From: CALMKX01 sp036274895
GTDB taxonomy: Bacteria; Acidobacteriota; Thermoanaerobaculia; Multivoradales; SZUA-115
DNA length: 64,000 nt
Direction of reading: 5' to 3'
Assembly (NCBI GenBank): GCA_036274895.1
Contig: DASUEU010000038.1
Coordinates: forward strand, 62,001 to 126,000
Shown here: piece by piece, positions 25,749 to 33,926 of the stretch
Layout of the letters: each line of letters opens with the position of its first letter
How positions within the stretch are numbered: the first letter of the stretch is position 1
Translations under genes and position numbers: made by a program
The notes under the pieces: generated by a model
What the model saw: the letters and a program-made list of their open reading frames with translations, nothing else
Told to the model about the DNA's origin: nothing
Database searches by the model: none

Positions 25749-27120
25749 CGGCTGCCGCGCTGGCAAGCTGGCTCTCCCGACGCCAGCGCTCGTACCAGGG
25801 CGCCAGAGGCGGCAGGCTCGCTGGATCGAGGGCCAAAGCCGCTTCGAGCGCGGCGTCGCGGCCTCGGCGCAGGTCTTCGAGGCGCTCCGGTACCGGCAGG
25901 TCTGGGAAGAGCGCGCGGCGGTCATCTTCCGGTGGCGAGAGGACGAGGCGCCGGCTCGAGACCCGGAAGTAGATCTTCGAATGGGGCAGCTGCTCCGGGC
26001 GATAGGTGCCGTAGACGTTCGGCGAGGAGCCGGTGGGCCCGCCCACGAAGAAGGCCTCGGTCGCCAGCTCGAGCTGAGTGGCGAGCGCGACGCCGGCAGA
26101 GGTCGTCTCCGGACCGATCAGCACCACCACCCGCCCCGGCTCGCCGAGCGAGGGGATCGACGCCAGGATCCCCGCGAGAGCGTTGGTCAGGACGTACCAT
26201 CCCCCTTCGTTGCCACGTAGATCGACGATCACGCGCTGGTAGGCGTGATCGATGAGGTGGCGGTAGAGCTCGGCGGCGAAGCCGAGAACCCGGTTCTCGG
26301 GGTCGGGCGCCGGGGAGTTGACCTGCACCAGCAGCACCTTGCCGTCCGCCAGGGGCTCGAACCAGGCCATCTCCCCGCGGAGTGCCAGGGTTTTCGGCGC
26401 GCCGACAGCGAAGGCATCGAAGAGCGAGACCCAGCCAGGTGGCGTGCGCCAACCCACCACCGTCCCCGCCTCGTACGCTGCCATCAACGAGACCGGCTCG
26501 GGGGCGAGGTGAACCCGCCGCTGCTTGCCCTCGCGGTCGAGGATCTCGATCGGCAGCCCCTCGGCACCGACCTCGATCCCCAGCAGGCCGTAAGTCTCCG
26601 GGCACAGCAGGTAGGCCAGCGGGACGTTGCTACAGGCGAGCCTCGCGTTGCCCGGCACCAGGGCCGAGACCCGCGCCATCACCGCTTCGACCGGGACCCC
26701 GCCGAAGCTCTCGATCCGCGCCCCTACGAGGTCGCCATGGTCCGGCTTCGCAGCCCGAATCACCAGACCCTCGGCGAGCCGGCGCAGGCGGATGGGATAG
26801 GTCTCGGTGAGCAGTCCCTGCTCGGCCAGAGGGAAGACCGAGGTGTGGATGTCGTCGGCGAGAGCCGCCACGGCCTGGAGCCGGAAGAAGAACCCGGCGG
26901 CATCGAGCGGTTCCAGCCCCTGCGACAGCTCCTCCAGCCGAGCCCGCCACTCCTCCTTCGACTTCCACTCGTAGGGAGAGGGGTGGCGAGACTGGATCGT
27001 GCTGGCGAGATGGTGCAGGTCGGCGAGCTTCTGCTCGACCGACAGCGGCTCGCCCGCCCCGGCCGGCACCGCGCCCGAGGCGAGAAGGGCGAGAAGTAGG
27101 CGGGCCAACGCCGGGCGCAT
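25696..27120 (-). CDS. S41-family (tail-specific) peptidase-like secreted protein
   Basis: A 474-residue protein. The signal peptide is RPALARLLLALLASGAV with a cut near AGAGEP. A helical domain is followed by a PDZ-like part (about 120-165, LVIRAAKPDHGDLVGARIESFGGVPVEAV) and the S41 core: VIVDLRGNEGGWY, then GPETTSAGVALA, in which the Ser of TTSAG is the probable nucleophile. Catalysis by a Ser-Lys dyad is not verified here. About residues 240-247 (APKTLALR) are encoded by F1 copy 12 read antisense. The gene lies 11 nt after the DUF4097 gene on the same strand, so they are likely an operon. The 3' end, a Ser/Arg/Pro-rich tail, overlaps the ETF-QO gene by 53 nt. Confidence 0.83.
   Translation of the reverse strand: MRPALARLLLALLASGAVPAGAGEPLSVEQKLADLHHLASTIQSRHPSPYEWKSKEEWRARLEELSQGLEPLDAAGFFFRLQAVAALADDIHTSVFPLAEQGLLTETYPIRLRRLAEGLVIRAAKPDHGDLVGARIESFGGVPVEAVMARVSALVPGNARLACSNVPLAYLLCPETYGLLGIEVGAEGLPIEILDREGKQRRVHLAPEPVSLMAAYEAGTVVGWRTPPGWVSLFDAFAVGAPKTLALRGEMAWFEPLADGKVLLVQVNSPAPDPENRVLGFAAELYRHLIDHAYQRVIVDLRGNEGGWYVLTNALAGILASIPSLGEPGRVVVLIGPETTSAGVALATQLELATEAFFVGGPTGSSPNVYGTYRPEQLPHSKIYFRVSSRRLVLSPPEDDRRALFPDLPVPERLEDLRRGRDAALEAALALDPASLPPLAPWYERWRRESQLASAAAATSSRKPDRRPPPGAPR
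26379..26399 (+). repeat. F1 REP-like element, copy 12, inside the S41 peptidase gene
   Basis: GGAG then TGCCAGGGTTTTCGGCG. It is read by the minus-strand gene as Ala-Pro-Lys-Thr-Leu-Ala-Leu, a different frame from that used in argH. GGAG is one of the tetranucleotides known for RAYT-linked REPs. Confidence 0.85.
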
Positions 27121-27131
27121 GGGCGAAGCCC

Positions 27132-28328
27132 CTAGCCGTTCTTCGGCTCGATGGTGCAGCTGCCGCTGCCGGTCTCGACCACGATTCGGGTGCGCTTGCT
27201 GCCGCGCTCGGCGCCGACCACCTTGTGCCCGGCCTTCTTGAGCACCGCGTCCGCGTAGCCGACGTGGACGCTGCCGCTGCCCTGGTCGGCGGAGAGGTCG
27301 AACGAGGCGTCGGGACCGGCGACGATGCGCACGCTGCCCGAGCCGGTGTCGATACGCACGTCCTTGGTTCCGGCGAGCGAGCTCTGGAGGGTGACGCCAC
27401 CTGAGCCGGTGTCACCCGAGAAGGACTCGAGCTCGACGTCGATGACCCGGATCGAGCCCGAGCCGGTGTCCGCCTCGAGGGTGCCGACGTGGCCGTTCTG
27501 GACGTGGACGCTGCCCGAGCCGGTGTCGATGCGCAGGGTGCCGGCGGCTACCTTCTCCACCCGCACGCTGCCCGAGCCGGTGTCGAGCAGGCCGTTGCCG
27601 ATCAGCTCACCGACCGTGATCGAGCCCGAGCCGGTGTCGATCTTGGTCTCGCCGCGGCTGGCACCGACCTTGACCGAGCCCGAGCCGGTGTCGACGTAGA
27701 GGTCGCCCTCGAAGCCGTCGATCTTGACCGAGCCCGAGCCGGTGTCGACGACCAGGTTGCCGGCCAGTTGGCCGCCACCGACCGAGCCGACGACATTGCG
27801 CACCACCAGCTTGCCCCGGCGAGGGACGGTGATCTTGAGCTCGGCGTAGAGGATGGGGACAGAGGCGGACGGCGCGCCGTAGACCGAAACGCGCTGGCCG
27901 AGGTACGTGGAGGTGGACTGGCCCGAGAGGCCCCAGCTGCCCAGCAGCCGCTCGAGCACACCGGGGTCGTCATGGCTTCCGCCCGTCCCCGGATAGGCGA
28001 AGCCGCGGTAGTCCTTCACGGGATAAGACAGGGCCCACTCGGGGCGCCCCTCGCGGTCACGGCTTTCGATCCAGCTCATGCCGTCGAGGAGCTTGCGGGT
28101 CTCGCTCTGACCGCTGCCCTCGGCGAAGATGCGCGCCTCCACCTTGACCTCGCCGTCGTTGCCCGGAACGAGCTGGACCGGACCGGCGAGGTTGGCGAGG
28201 CGTAGGGTGGTGTCAGGGGAGAGGGGGAAGGTCTTGGCGAGCGTGCGATCGGAAACGCCCTGGGCGGGCAGGGAGAGCAGCAAGCCGAGGGCGGCGACGG
28301 AGCCGGCGAGGCGAAGGGTCTTGGTCAT
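27132..28328 (-). CDS. DUF4097-type secreted beta-solenoid protein with DTGSG repeats
   Basis: A 398-residue protein with a signal peptide (KTLRLAGSVAALGLLLSLPAQG). After about 165 residues the chain becomes a run of short repeats of 17-21 residues, each opening with D-T-G-S-G-S-V/I: eight clear units plus two degenerate ones (ADQGSGSVHV and VETGSGSCTI). They are separated by variable strands such as KIDGFEGDLYV and RVEKVAAGTLRI. The regular turns predict a right-handed beta-solenoid, as in DUF4097/DUF4098 putative adhesins. Underlying DNA repeats the unit gagcccgagccggtgtcga on the plus strand. It sits upstream of the S41 peptidase gene in an apparent operon and divergent from the DPP-IV gene. 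A cell-surface or periplasmic role is inferred. Confidence 0.83.
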   Translation of the reverse strand: MTKTLRLAGSVAALGLLLSLPAQGVSDRTLAKTFPLSPDTTLRLANLAGPVQLVPGNDGEVKVEARIFAEGSGQSETRKLLDGMSWIESRDREGRPEWALSYPVKDYRGFAYPGTGGSHDDPGVLERLLGSWGLSGQSTSTYLGQRVSVYGAPSASVPILYAELKITVPRRGKLVVRNVVGSVGGGQLAGNLVVDTGSGSVKIDGFEGDLYVDTGSGSVKVGASRGETKIDTGSGSITVGELIGNGLLDTGSGSVRVEKVAAGTLRIDTGSGSVHVQNGHVGTLEADTGSGSIRVIDVELESFSGDTGSGGVTLQSSLAGTKDVRIDTGSGSVRIVAGPDASFDLSADQGSGSVHVGYADAVLKKAGHKVVGAERGSKRTRIVVETGSGSCTIEPKNG

Positions 28329-28398
28329 GGTCAGGTCTCCTCCTTCGATGGACGCTTCCCACTACGGGGGTGCCTGCACAGGGGTTTCAGGAAGCGGT

Positions 28399-28404
28399 TA
28401 GACT
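28399..28404 (+). promoter_or_regulatory. Candidate -10 (TAGACT) for the DPP-IV gene
   Basis: TTAGACT lies 21 nt before the ATG, with TGCACA 18 nt upstream as a weak -35 and a strong TGGAGGAACG ribosome-binding site between -10 and ATG. It is in the 97-nt divergent region shared with the DUF4097 gene. Confidence 0.45.
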
Positions 28405-28425
28405 CGCGCCCTCCCTGGAGGAACG

Positions 28426-30597
28426 ATGAGAGCGACCCTTCTGCCCCTGCTCACCCTCGTCCTTGCTCTCGCGGTCCTGGCGGACGCGGGAGCCGAGAGC
28501 CCACCGCCCTCCCCCTTGACCTTCGACCAGGTCTTCTCTCCCGAGCGCCCCGGACGCTGGCCCGGCAAGATCACCTGGCACCCCGACGGCAAGCGCCTCA
28601 GCTTCACGCTGCCCGAGGCCGCGACCGAAGCCGAGTCCGTGGCGCTGTGGACCTTCGACGCCGAAAGCGCCGCCACAGAGAAGATCCTCTCCGAGGCGGT
28701 GATCCCGGACGGCAAGCTCGACGCCTACAGCTGGTCGCCAGAGGGGGACCGGCTCCTGCTGCTCTCCTCCGACCGCCTCTTCCTCTACGCTCCCGGCGAG
28801 GCCGGCCCGCGCCAGGTGGGCAAGCTCGGTTCCCGTGAGGGCTCGGCCCACTTCTCACCCGACGGTAGCCGCCTCGCCTACGCCCGCAACGCCAACCTCT
28901 ACGTCCTCGACTTGGGGAGCGGCAAGGAGAAGGCGCTCACCAAGGACGGCAAGCCGGACGCGATCTTGAACGGCACCACCGATTGGGTCTACTGGGAGGA
29001 GATCTGGGGCCGCAGCGCCCAGGCCCTGTGGTGGAGCCCGGACGGCAAGAAGATCGCCTACTACCGCTTCGACGAGTCCGCGGTCGAGTCCTACCCTCTG
29101 GTCGACGAGCTCACGACCTACCCGGCCGTCACCTGGCAGAAGTACCCCAAGGCCGGCCGGGCCAACCCGAAGGTCGAGGTCCGGGTCGTCGACGTGGCCT
29201 CCGGCAGGAGCGTCCGCCTGGACACCGGCGGTGCCGACGACTACCTCTGCCGGGTGCACTGGCTCGCCACCGGCAAGGTCGCCGTCGAGCGCCTGAACCG
29301 GGATCAGACCCGTCTCGACCTCCTCGTCTGCGATCCCGCCAAGGGCAAGTGCAGTGTGCTGATGAGCGAGGAGTCGAAGACCTGGGTCAACCTCGGCGAC
29401 GACCGCCGCTTCCTCGCCGACGGTCGCTTCCTGTGGGGCTCGGATCGTTCCGGCTTCCGCCACCTCTACCTCTACAACGCCGAGGGCCAGGTGATCCGAG
29501 CGCTGACCGCCGGCAATTGGTCGGTCACCTCGCTCGACGCGGTGGACGAGAAGGAGGGGCTCTTCTACTTCACGGGCTTTTCGTCGACCGGCAACGGCGG
29601 CCTGCATCGGCGGGTGTTCCGGGCCAAGCTCGACGGCACCGCGGCCATGCCGCTGACCGCCGAGCAAGGGTGGAATAGCGCCTCGTTCGCGAAGGACGCG
29701 AAGCTCTGGCTGCACACCGCGAGCACCGCCAACACGCCGCCCCGGCGCACCGTGGCGAGGGCGGACGGCACCCGTTTGAAGACCTTGCCCACCGGCCCGG
29801 AGCCGGCCTTCGATCCCTCCACCCTACCGACCTGGGACTTCGCCATCATCTGGGCCCTCGATGGCACCCGCCTGCCGGCGCGCATCTTGAAGCCGGTGCC
29901 CTTCGATCCCGGTCGCCGCTACCCGGCGATCGTCTACCACTATGGCGGCCCGGGCTCGCAGGTGGTGGCGAACTTCTGGGAGGGCCGCAGCCGCGACCTC
30001 TGGCACCGGATCATGGCCCAGCGCGGCTTTGTGATCTTCAGCGTCGACAACCCCACCACCGCAGTTTTCGGCAAGAAGGGCGAGGACCTGGTGCACCGTG
30101 GCTTCGGCAGCCACAACACCGAGGGTCAGATCGCCGGCGTCGAGTACCTGAAGACCCTGCCCTACGTGGACAAGGACCGCATCGGCCTGTGGGGCTGGTC
30201 CGGCGGTGGCACCAACACCCTGATGGCCCTGCTGACCAAGCCGGGTGTGTTCAAAGCCGGAGTCGCCGGGGCCCCGGTGACCGACTGGACGCTCTACGAC
30301 TCGATCTGGACCGAGCGCTACCTGGACCACCCGGACGGCAACGCCGAAGGCTACGAGGCCTCCTCCCCGGTGACCCTGGCCGGCAACCTCAAGGACCACC
30401 TGCTGCTGGTGCACGGCACAGCGGACGACAACGTCCACCCGCAGAACTCGACGGCGATGGCCCAGGCCCTGATCGAGGCCGGCATCCCTTTCGAGCAGGC
30501 CTTCTACCCCAAGACCACCCACGCCATCGCGGGCAAGGCCGAGCGGCATTTCTACCAGCGGATGACCGAGTTCTTCGAGCGCTGGCTGAAGGAGTAG
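28426..30597 (+). CDS. Dipeptidyl peptidase IV-family serine peptidase (S9B)
   Basis: A 723-residue secreted protein with a signal peptide (LLPLLTLVLALAVLADAGA). The N-terminal half is an eight-bladed propeller (DPPIV_N: WHPDGKRLSF, SWSPEGDRLLLL, HFSPDGSRLAYA, WWSPDGKKIAYYRFDES). The C-terminal alpha/beta hydrolase has the nucleophile in GLWGWSGGGTNTLMALL, the Asp in HGTADDNVHPQNS and the His in KTTHAIAG. YPAIVYHYGGPGSQVV lines the oxyanion region. WVYWEEIWGR is the Glu-rich segment that binds the substrate N terminus in S9B enzymes. It probably trims X-Pro dipeptides from peptides in the periplasm. Full family length; no neighbours tie it to a specific pathway. Confidence 0.94.
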   Translation: MRATLLPLLTLVLALAVLADAGAESPPPSPLTFDQVFSPERPGRWPGKITWHPDGKRLSFTLPEAATEAESVALWTFDAESAATEKILSEAVIPDGKLDAYSWSPEGDRLLLLSSDRLFLYAPGEAGPRQVGKLGSREGSAHFSPDGSRLAYARNANLYVLDLGSGKEKALTKDGKPDAILNGTTDWVYWEEIWGRSAQALWWSPDGKKIAYYRFDESAVESYPLVDELTTYPAVTWQKYPKAGRANPKVEVRVVDVASGRSVRLDTGGADDYLCRVHWLATGKVAVERLNRDQTRLDLLVCDPAKGKCSVLMSEESKTWVNLGDDRRFLADGRFLWGSDRSGFRHLYLYNAEGQVIRALTAGNWSVTSLDAVDEKEGLFYFTGFSSTGNGGLHRRVFRAKLDGTAAMPLTAEQGWNSASFAKDAKLWLHTASTANTPPRRTVARADGTRLKTLPTGPEPAFDPSTLPTWDFAIIWALDGTRLPARILKPVPFDPGRRYPAIVYHYGGPGSQVVANFWEGRSRDLWHRIMAQRGFVIFSVDNPTTAVFGKKGEDLVHRGFGSHNTEGQIAGVEYLKTLPYVDKDRIGLWGWSGGGTNTLMALLTKPGVFKAGVAGAPVTDWTLYDSIWTERYLDHPDGNAEGYEASSPVTLAGNLKDHLLLVHGTADDNVHPQNSTAMAQALIEAGIPFEQAFYPKTTHAIAGKAERHFYQRMTEFFERWLKE

Positions 30598-30617
30598 GTG
30601 CCGGACGGAGCGAAGAG

Positions 30618-30637
30618 GGCGGCCACGGGGGGCCGCC
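30618..30637. terminator. Hairpin after the DPP-IV gene
   Basis: GGCGGCC, 6-nt loop, GGCCGCC, beginning 20 nt after the stop. No U-run follows, so its terminator role is uncertain. Confidence 0.4.
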
Positions 30638-30656
30638 TCTACATCCAGCAGTCTCC

Positions 30657-30690
30657 GTAGGGGCAGGCCCCCGTGCCTGCCCTGCCCTAC
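30657..30690. repeat. REP-like palindrome GTAGGGGCAGGC...
   Basis: An 8-bp stem GGGCAGGC/GCCTGCCC with a 6-nt loop, bounded by GTAG and CTAC. It lies between convergent DPP-IV and fabF genes and overlaps the fabF stop codon. A related partial sequence (taggggcaggcccc) follows the small Feo gene near 1476. Confidence 0.65.
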
Positions 30691-31925
30691 TCCACCCGCC
30701 GCATCACCACCGCGGCGTTTGGGCCGCCGAAGCCGAAGGAGTTGGTGAGCGCCACCTCGAAGGCGGCGGGCCGGGCCACGTTGGGCACGAAGTCGAGGTC
30801 GCAGCCTTCGTCCGGATGGTCGAGGTTGATCGTCGGCGGCAAGATCTGGTGCCTCAAGGCCAGCGCCAGGAAGCCCGCCTCGAGCGCCCCGGCGGCGCCC
30901 AGCAGGTGCCCGGTGGCCGACTTGGTCGAGGAGATCGCCAGCTCGTAGGCGTGCTCGCCGAAGACCTTCTTGACCGCCATCACCTCGGCCACGTCACCCA
31001 AGGAGGTGGACGTGGCGTGGGCGTTGACGTGCTCGACGGCCTCGGGAGCGAGACCGGCATCCTTGAGCGCGCTGCGCATCGCCTGGGCGGCTCCCAGGCC
31101 CTCGGGATGGGGGGCGGACATGTGGTAGGCGTCGCCGCTCATGCCGTAGCCCACCACCTCGGCGTAGATCGGCGCGCCACGGCGCTTGGCGTGCTCGTAC
31201 TCCTCGAGGATCAGCGTCGCCGCGCCCTCTCCGACCACGAAGCCGTCGCGGTCCTTGTCCCAGGGCCGGGAGGCCTTCTCGGGCTCGTCGTTACGGGTCG
31301 ACAGGGCGCGCATGGCGCAGAAGCCGCCGACGCCGAGCATGGTGACCACGGCCTCGGCACCGCCGGTGATGATGGCGTCCGCCTGGTCCAGCTGGATCAG
31401 CCGGAAGGCATCCCCCACGGCATGGAGGCTGGTGGTGCAGGCGGTACAGGGTGAGGTGTTGGGCCCGCGGGCGCCGTAGCGGATCGACACCTGCCCGGCC
31501 GCCATGTTGACGATCAGCGAGGGGATGAAGAAGGGAGAGATGCGCCCCGGACCGCGGTCTTTGACCACGTAGGCCGTCTGCTCGATCGAGCCCAGGCCAC
31601 CGATGCCCGAGCCGATGACCACGCCCACCCTCTCGGCGTTGCCCTGGTCGATGATCAGCCCGGAGTCCTCCATGGCGTAGCGGCTCGCCGCCAGCGCCAG
31701 CTGAACGAATCGGTCGGTCTTCTTGATCTCCTTGTGCTCGAGATAGAGGGACGGGTCGAAGCCCTTGACCTCCCCGGCGATGCGCGACGGCAGGGCGCTG
31801 GTGTCGAAGTGGGTGATCGGCCCGATGCCGCTCCTCCCCGCGAGCAAGCCCGCCCAGGTTTCCGCCGTACCGATGCCGAGCGGGGAGACCAGACCCACAC
31901 CCGTGATGACGACCCGCCGCCTCAT
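30687..31925 (-). CDS. fabF: 3-oxoacyl-[acyl-carrier-protein] synthase II
   Basis: A 412-residue thiolase-fold condensing enzyme elongating acyl-ACP with malonyl-ACP. The Cys-His-His triad is present: C163 in TACTTSLHAVG, then VNAHATSTSLGD and SATGHLLGAAG. The N terminus RRRVVITGVGLVSPLGIGTAETW and the C-terminal TNSFGFGGPNAAVV are canonical. It is the last gene of the fatty-acid operon on the minus strand, 25 nt after acpP. Its stop codon lies inside a REP-like palindrome. The ATG is preceded by GGGAGGG. Confidence 0.97.
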   Translation of the reverse strand: MRRRVVITGVGLVSPLGIGTAETWAGLLAGRSGIGPITHFDTSALPSRIAGEVKGFDPSLYLEHKEIKKTDRFVQLALAASRYAMEDSGLIIDQGNAERVGVVIGSGIGGLGSIEQTAYVVKDRGPGRISPFFIPSLIVNMAAGQVSIRYGARGPNTSPCTACTTSLHAVGDAFRLIQLDQADAIITGGAEAVVTMLGVGGFCAMRALSTRNDEPEKASRPWDKDRDGFVVGEGAATLILEEYEHAKRRGAPIYAEVVGYGMSGDAYHMSAPHPEGLGAAQAMRSALKDAGLAPEAVEHVNAHATSTSLGDVAEVMAVKKVFGEHAYELAISSTKSATGHLLGAAGALEAGFLALALRHQILPPTINLDHPDEGCDLDFVPNVARPAAFEVALTNSFGFGGPNAAVVMRRVE

Positions 31926-31950
31926 ACCGTCCCTCCCGAAGCCACCAGGC

Positions 31951-32193
31951 CTAGTTCTGTTCGCTGGCGTGCTGCTCGATATAAGCGACGGCTTCCTTGA
32001 CGCGGCTGATCTTCTCAGCCTCCTCGTCCGGGATCTCGATGCCGAACTCCTCCTCGAACGCCATTACGAGCTCCACGATGTCGAGCGAGTCGGCACCGAG
32101 GTCATCGGTGAAGCTCGCCTCCAGGGTCACTTCCTCTTCGTCCACGCCGAGCTGCTCGACGATGATGTCCTTCACCTTGTCCAGAACGGCCAT
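31951..32193 (-). CDS. acpP: Acyl carrier protein
   Basis: An 80-residue, strongly acidic protein. The phosphopantetheine attachment site is S36 in DLGADSLDIVELVMAFEEEF. A long AAGGAGGGAACT-type ribosome-binding site stands before the ATG, fitting the high expression of ACP. It lies between fabG and fabF. Confidence 0.97.
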   Translation of the reverse strand: MAVLDKVKDIIVEQLGVDEEEVTLEASFTDDLGADSLDIVELVMAFEEEFGIEIPDEEAEKISRVKEAVAYIEQHASEQN

Positions 32194-32239
32194 ACAGAGT
32201 TCCCTCCTTGGGGTGGATCGTTGACGGGGGATTCTAACC

Positions 32240-32983
32240 TCAGATGTACAGACCTCCCGACACGTTGAGCACCTGCCCGGTGACGTAGGCGGCCTCGTCG
32301 CTCGCCAGGTAGAGCACGGCCGCGGCCACGTCCTCGACCCGGCCGAAGCGTTTGAGGGCGATCTGCGCCGCCAGCTCGGAGCGGTTGGGCTCCGGCAGGT
32401 GGGCGGTCATGGGAGTCTCGACGTAACCAGGAGCCACCACGTTGACGGTGATGCCCCGCCCGCCCAGCTCGCGCGCCAGCGACTTCGAGAAGCCGATCAG
32501 CCCGGCCTTCGACGCCGCGTAGTTGGCCTGCCCGACGTTGCCCATCAGGCCGACCACGGAAGAGACCGTGACGATTCGCCCGGTGCGTCGCTTCATCATG
32601 CCGCGGGTCAGGGCCTTGGTCACGGCGAAAGTACCGGTCAGGTTGGTGTCGATCACCTTGCGCCAGGCTTCGAGGTCCATGCGCACCAGCAGGCTGTCGG
32701 CGGTGACCCCGGCGTTGTTGACCAGGACGTCCACCTCGGCCCACTCCGCGGGCAGGGCCTCGAGCCGGCCGGCGATCTCCTCGGCCCGGGCCAGGTCGAG
32801 CTCCCAGGGCAGGCTCTCGCCGCCCGCCGCCTGGATCTCTCCGGCCAGGGCCTCGAGCTTGGCCCGACTGCGCGCGGCGAGGATCACCCGAGCCCCCTGG
32901 CCGGCCAACAGGCGGGCCACGGCCTCGCCGATCCCCTGGGAAGCGCCCGTCACCAGGGCGGTCTTGCCGTCGAGTCGGAACAT
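32240..32983 (-). CDS. fabG: 3-oxoacyl-[acyl-carrier-protein] reductase
   Basis: A 247-residue short-chain dehydrogenase. The NADPH-binding TGASQGIGEAV is at residues 13-23, followed by NNAGVT, the catalytic Ser in VSSVVG and Y-x3-K in YAASKAG. It ends VTGQVLNVSGGLYI as FabG proteins do. It reduces 3-oxoacyl-ACP in the elongation cycle. It starts 13 nt after fabD. Confidence 0.96.
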   Translation of the reverse strand: MFRLDGKTALVTGASQGIGEAVARLLAGQGARVILAARSRAKLEALAGEIQAAGGESLPWELDLARAEEIAGRLEALPAEWAEVDVLVNNAGVTADSLLVRMDLEAWRKVIDTNLTGTFAVTKALTRGMMKRRTGRIVTVSSVVGLMGNVGQANYAASKAGLIGFSKSLARELGGRGITVNVVAPGYVETPMTAHLPEPNRSELAAQIALKRFGRVEDVAAAVLYLASDEAAYVTGQVLNVSGGLYI

Positions 32984-32996
32984 GGTCGCGGTCTCC

Positions 32997-33926
32997 TCAG
33001 CCCTCGGTCACGAGCTGCTCGGGTTTCTCGATGGTCTCGGTCTCGACCCCTTCGACCGTGCGCCGGATCAGGGCCGACAGGACCTTGGCCGGCCCCAGCT
33101 CGACGAAGCGGCCGACGCCCATCGCACCGGCCATGTGCTGGACCGACTCGACCCAGCGCACCGGGGAATCGACCTGGCGGACCAGGGCGTCGCGGGCGGC
33201 CTCGCCGGAGGTGACCGGGGCGGCATCGACGTTGGTCACCACCGGCACGGCAGGGTCGCGGAAGGCGGTGGCGGCGAGCAGGGGCGCCAGACCCTCGCGG
33301 GCGGGCCGCATCAGGGCGCAGTGGAAGGGCGCCGAGACCTTGAGCAGGGTGGCCTTCCTCGCCCCCCGTGCCTTGGCCAGCTCGACCGCCCTTTCGACGG
33401 CGGCCGTGCTGCCGGCGATCACCGTCTGGCCAGGGGAGTTGTAGTTGGCGGCCGAGCAGACCTCGCCGCCGGCGGCCTCGGCGGTGACGGCCTCGACCTC
33501 CTCGTCGGCGAGGCCCATGATTGCCGCCATCGCGCCCTCGCCCATGGGTACCGCTTCCTGCATCAACTGGCCCCGACGGCGCACCAGCCGCAGCGCGTCG
33601 GCCAGGTCGAGGCCGCCGGCGGCGACCAGGGCGGTGTACTCGCCCAAGCTGTGGCCGGCCATCACCGAAGGGGTGAGCCCGCCCTCGGCGGCTACCACCC
33701 GCCAGATGGCGACTTCCGTGGCGACCAGGGCCGGCTGGGTGTTGGCGGTGAGCTGGAGCTCCTCCTCCGGCCCCTCCCAGCACAGCGTTGAGAGGGCGAA
33801 GCCGAGGGCCTCGTCGGCTTCCTCGAAAGTGCGCCGGGCGAGCTCGAAGCGCTCCGCCCAGTCCTTGCCCATCCCCACCTTCTGTGCCCCCTGACCCGGG
33901 AACACGAACGCGATCCTGGCGCTCAC
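32997..33926 (-). CDS. fabD: Malonyl-CoA-ACP transacylase
   Basis: A 309-residue protein. FPGQGAQKVGMGKDW opens it, the nucleophile lies in GHSLGEYTALVAAG, and FHCALMRPA carries the catalytic His. It loads malonate onto ACP. Translation starts with GTG at 33926, whose last bases overlap the plsX stop (GTGA, 4 nt), indicating translational coupling. Confidence 0.96.
   Translation of the reverse strand: MSARIAFVFPGQGAQKVGMGKDWAERFELARRTFEEADEALGFALSTLCWEGPEEELQLTANTQPALVATEVAIWRVVAAEGGLTPSVMAGHSLGEYTALVAAGGLDLADALRLVRRRGQLMQEAVPMGEGAMAAIMGLADEEVEAVTAEAAGGEVCSAANYNSPGQTVIAGSTAAVERAVELAKARGARKATLLKVSAPFHCALMRPAREGLAPLLAATAFRDPAVPVVTNVDAAPVTSGEAARDALVRQVDSPVRWVESVQHMAGAMGVGRFVELGPAKVLSALIRRTVEGVETETIEKPEQLVTEG

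Noticed and set aside
27160..27790. Regular 54-63 nt DNA repeats as CRISPR or satellite DNA
   Set aside because: They are in frame and encode the DTGSG turns of a signal-peptide-bearing protein.
28366..28394. Possible degenerate F1 copy (ggggtgcctgcacaggggtttcagg)
   Set aside because: The order of blocks matches F1 only loosely (insertion in the middle, no GGCA arm), so it was not counted.
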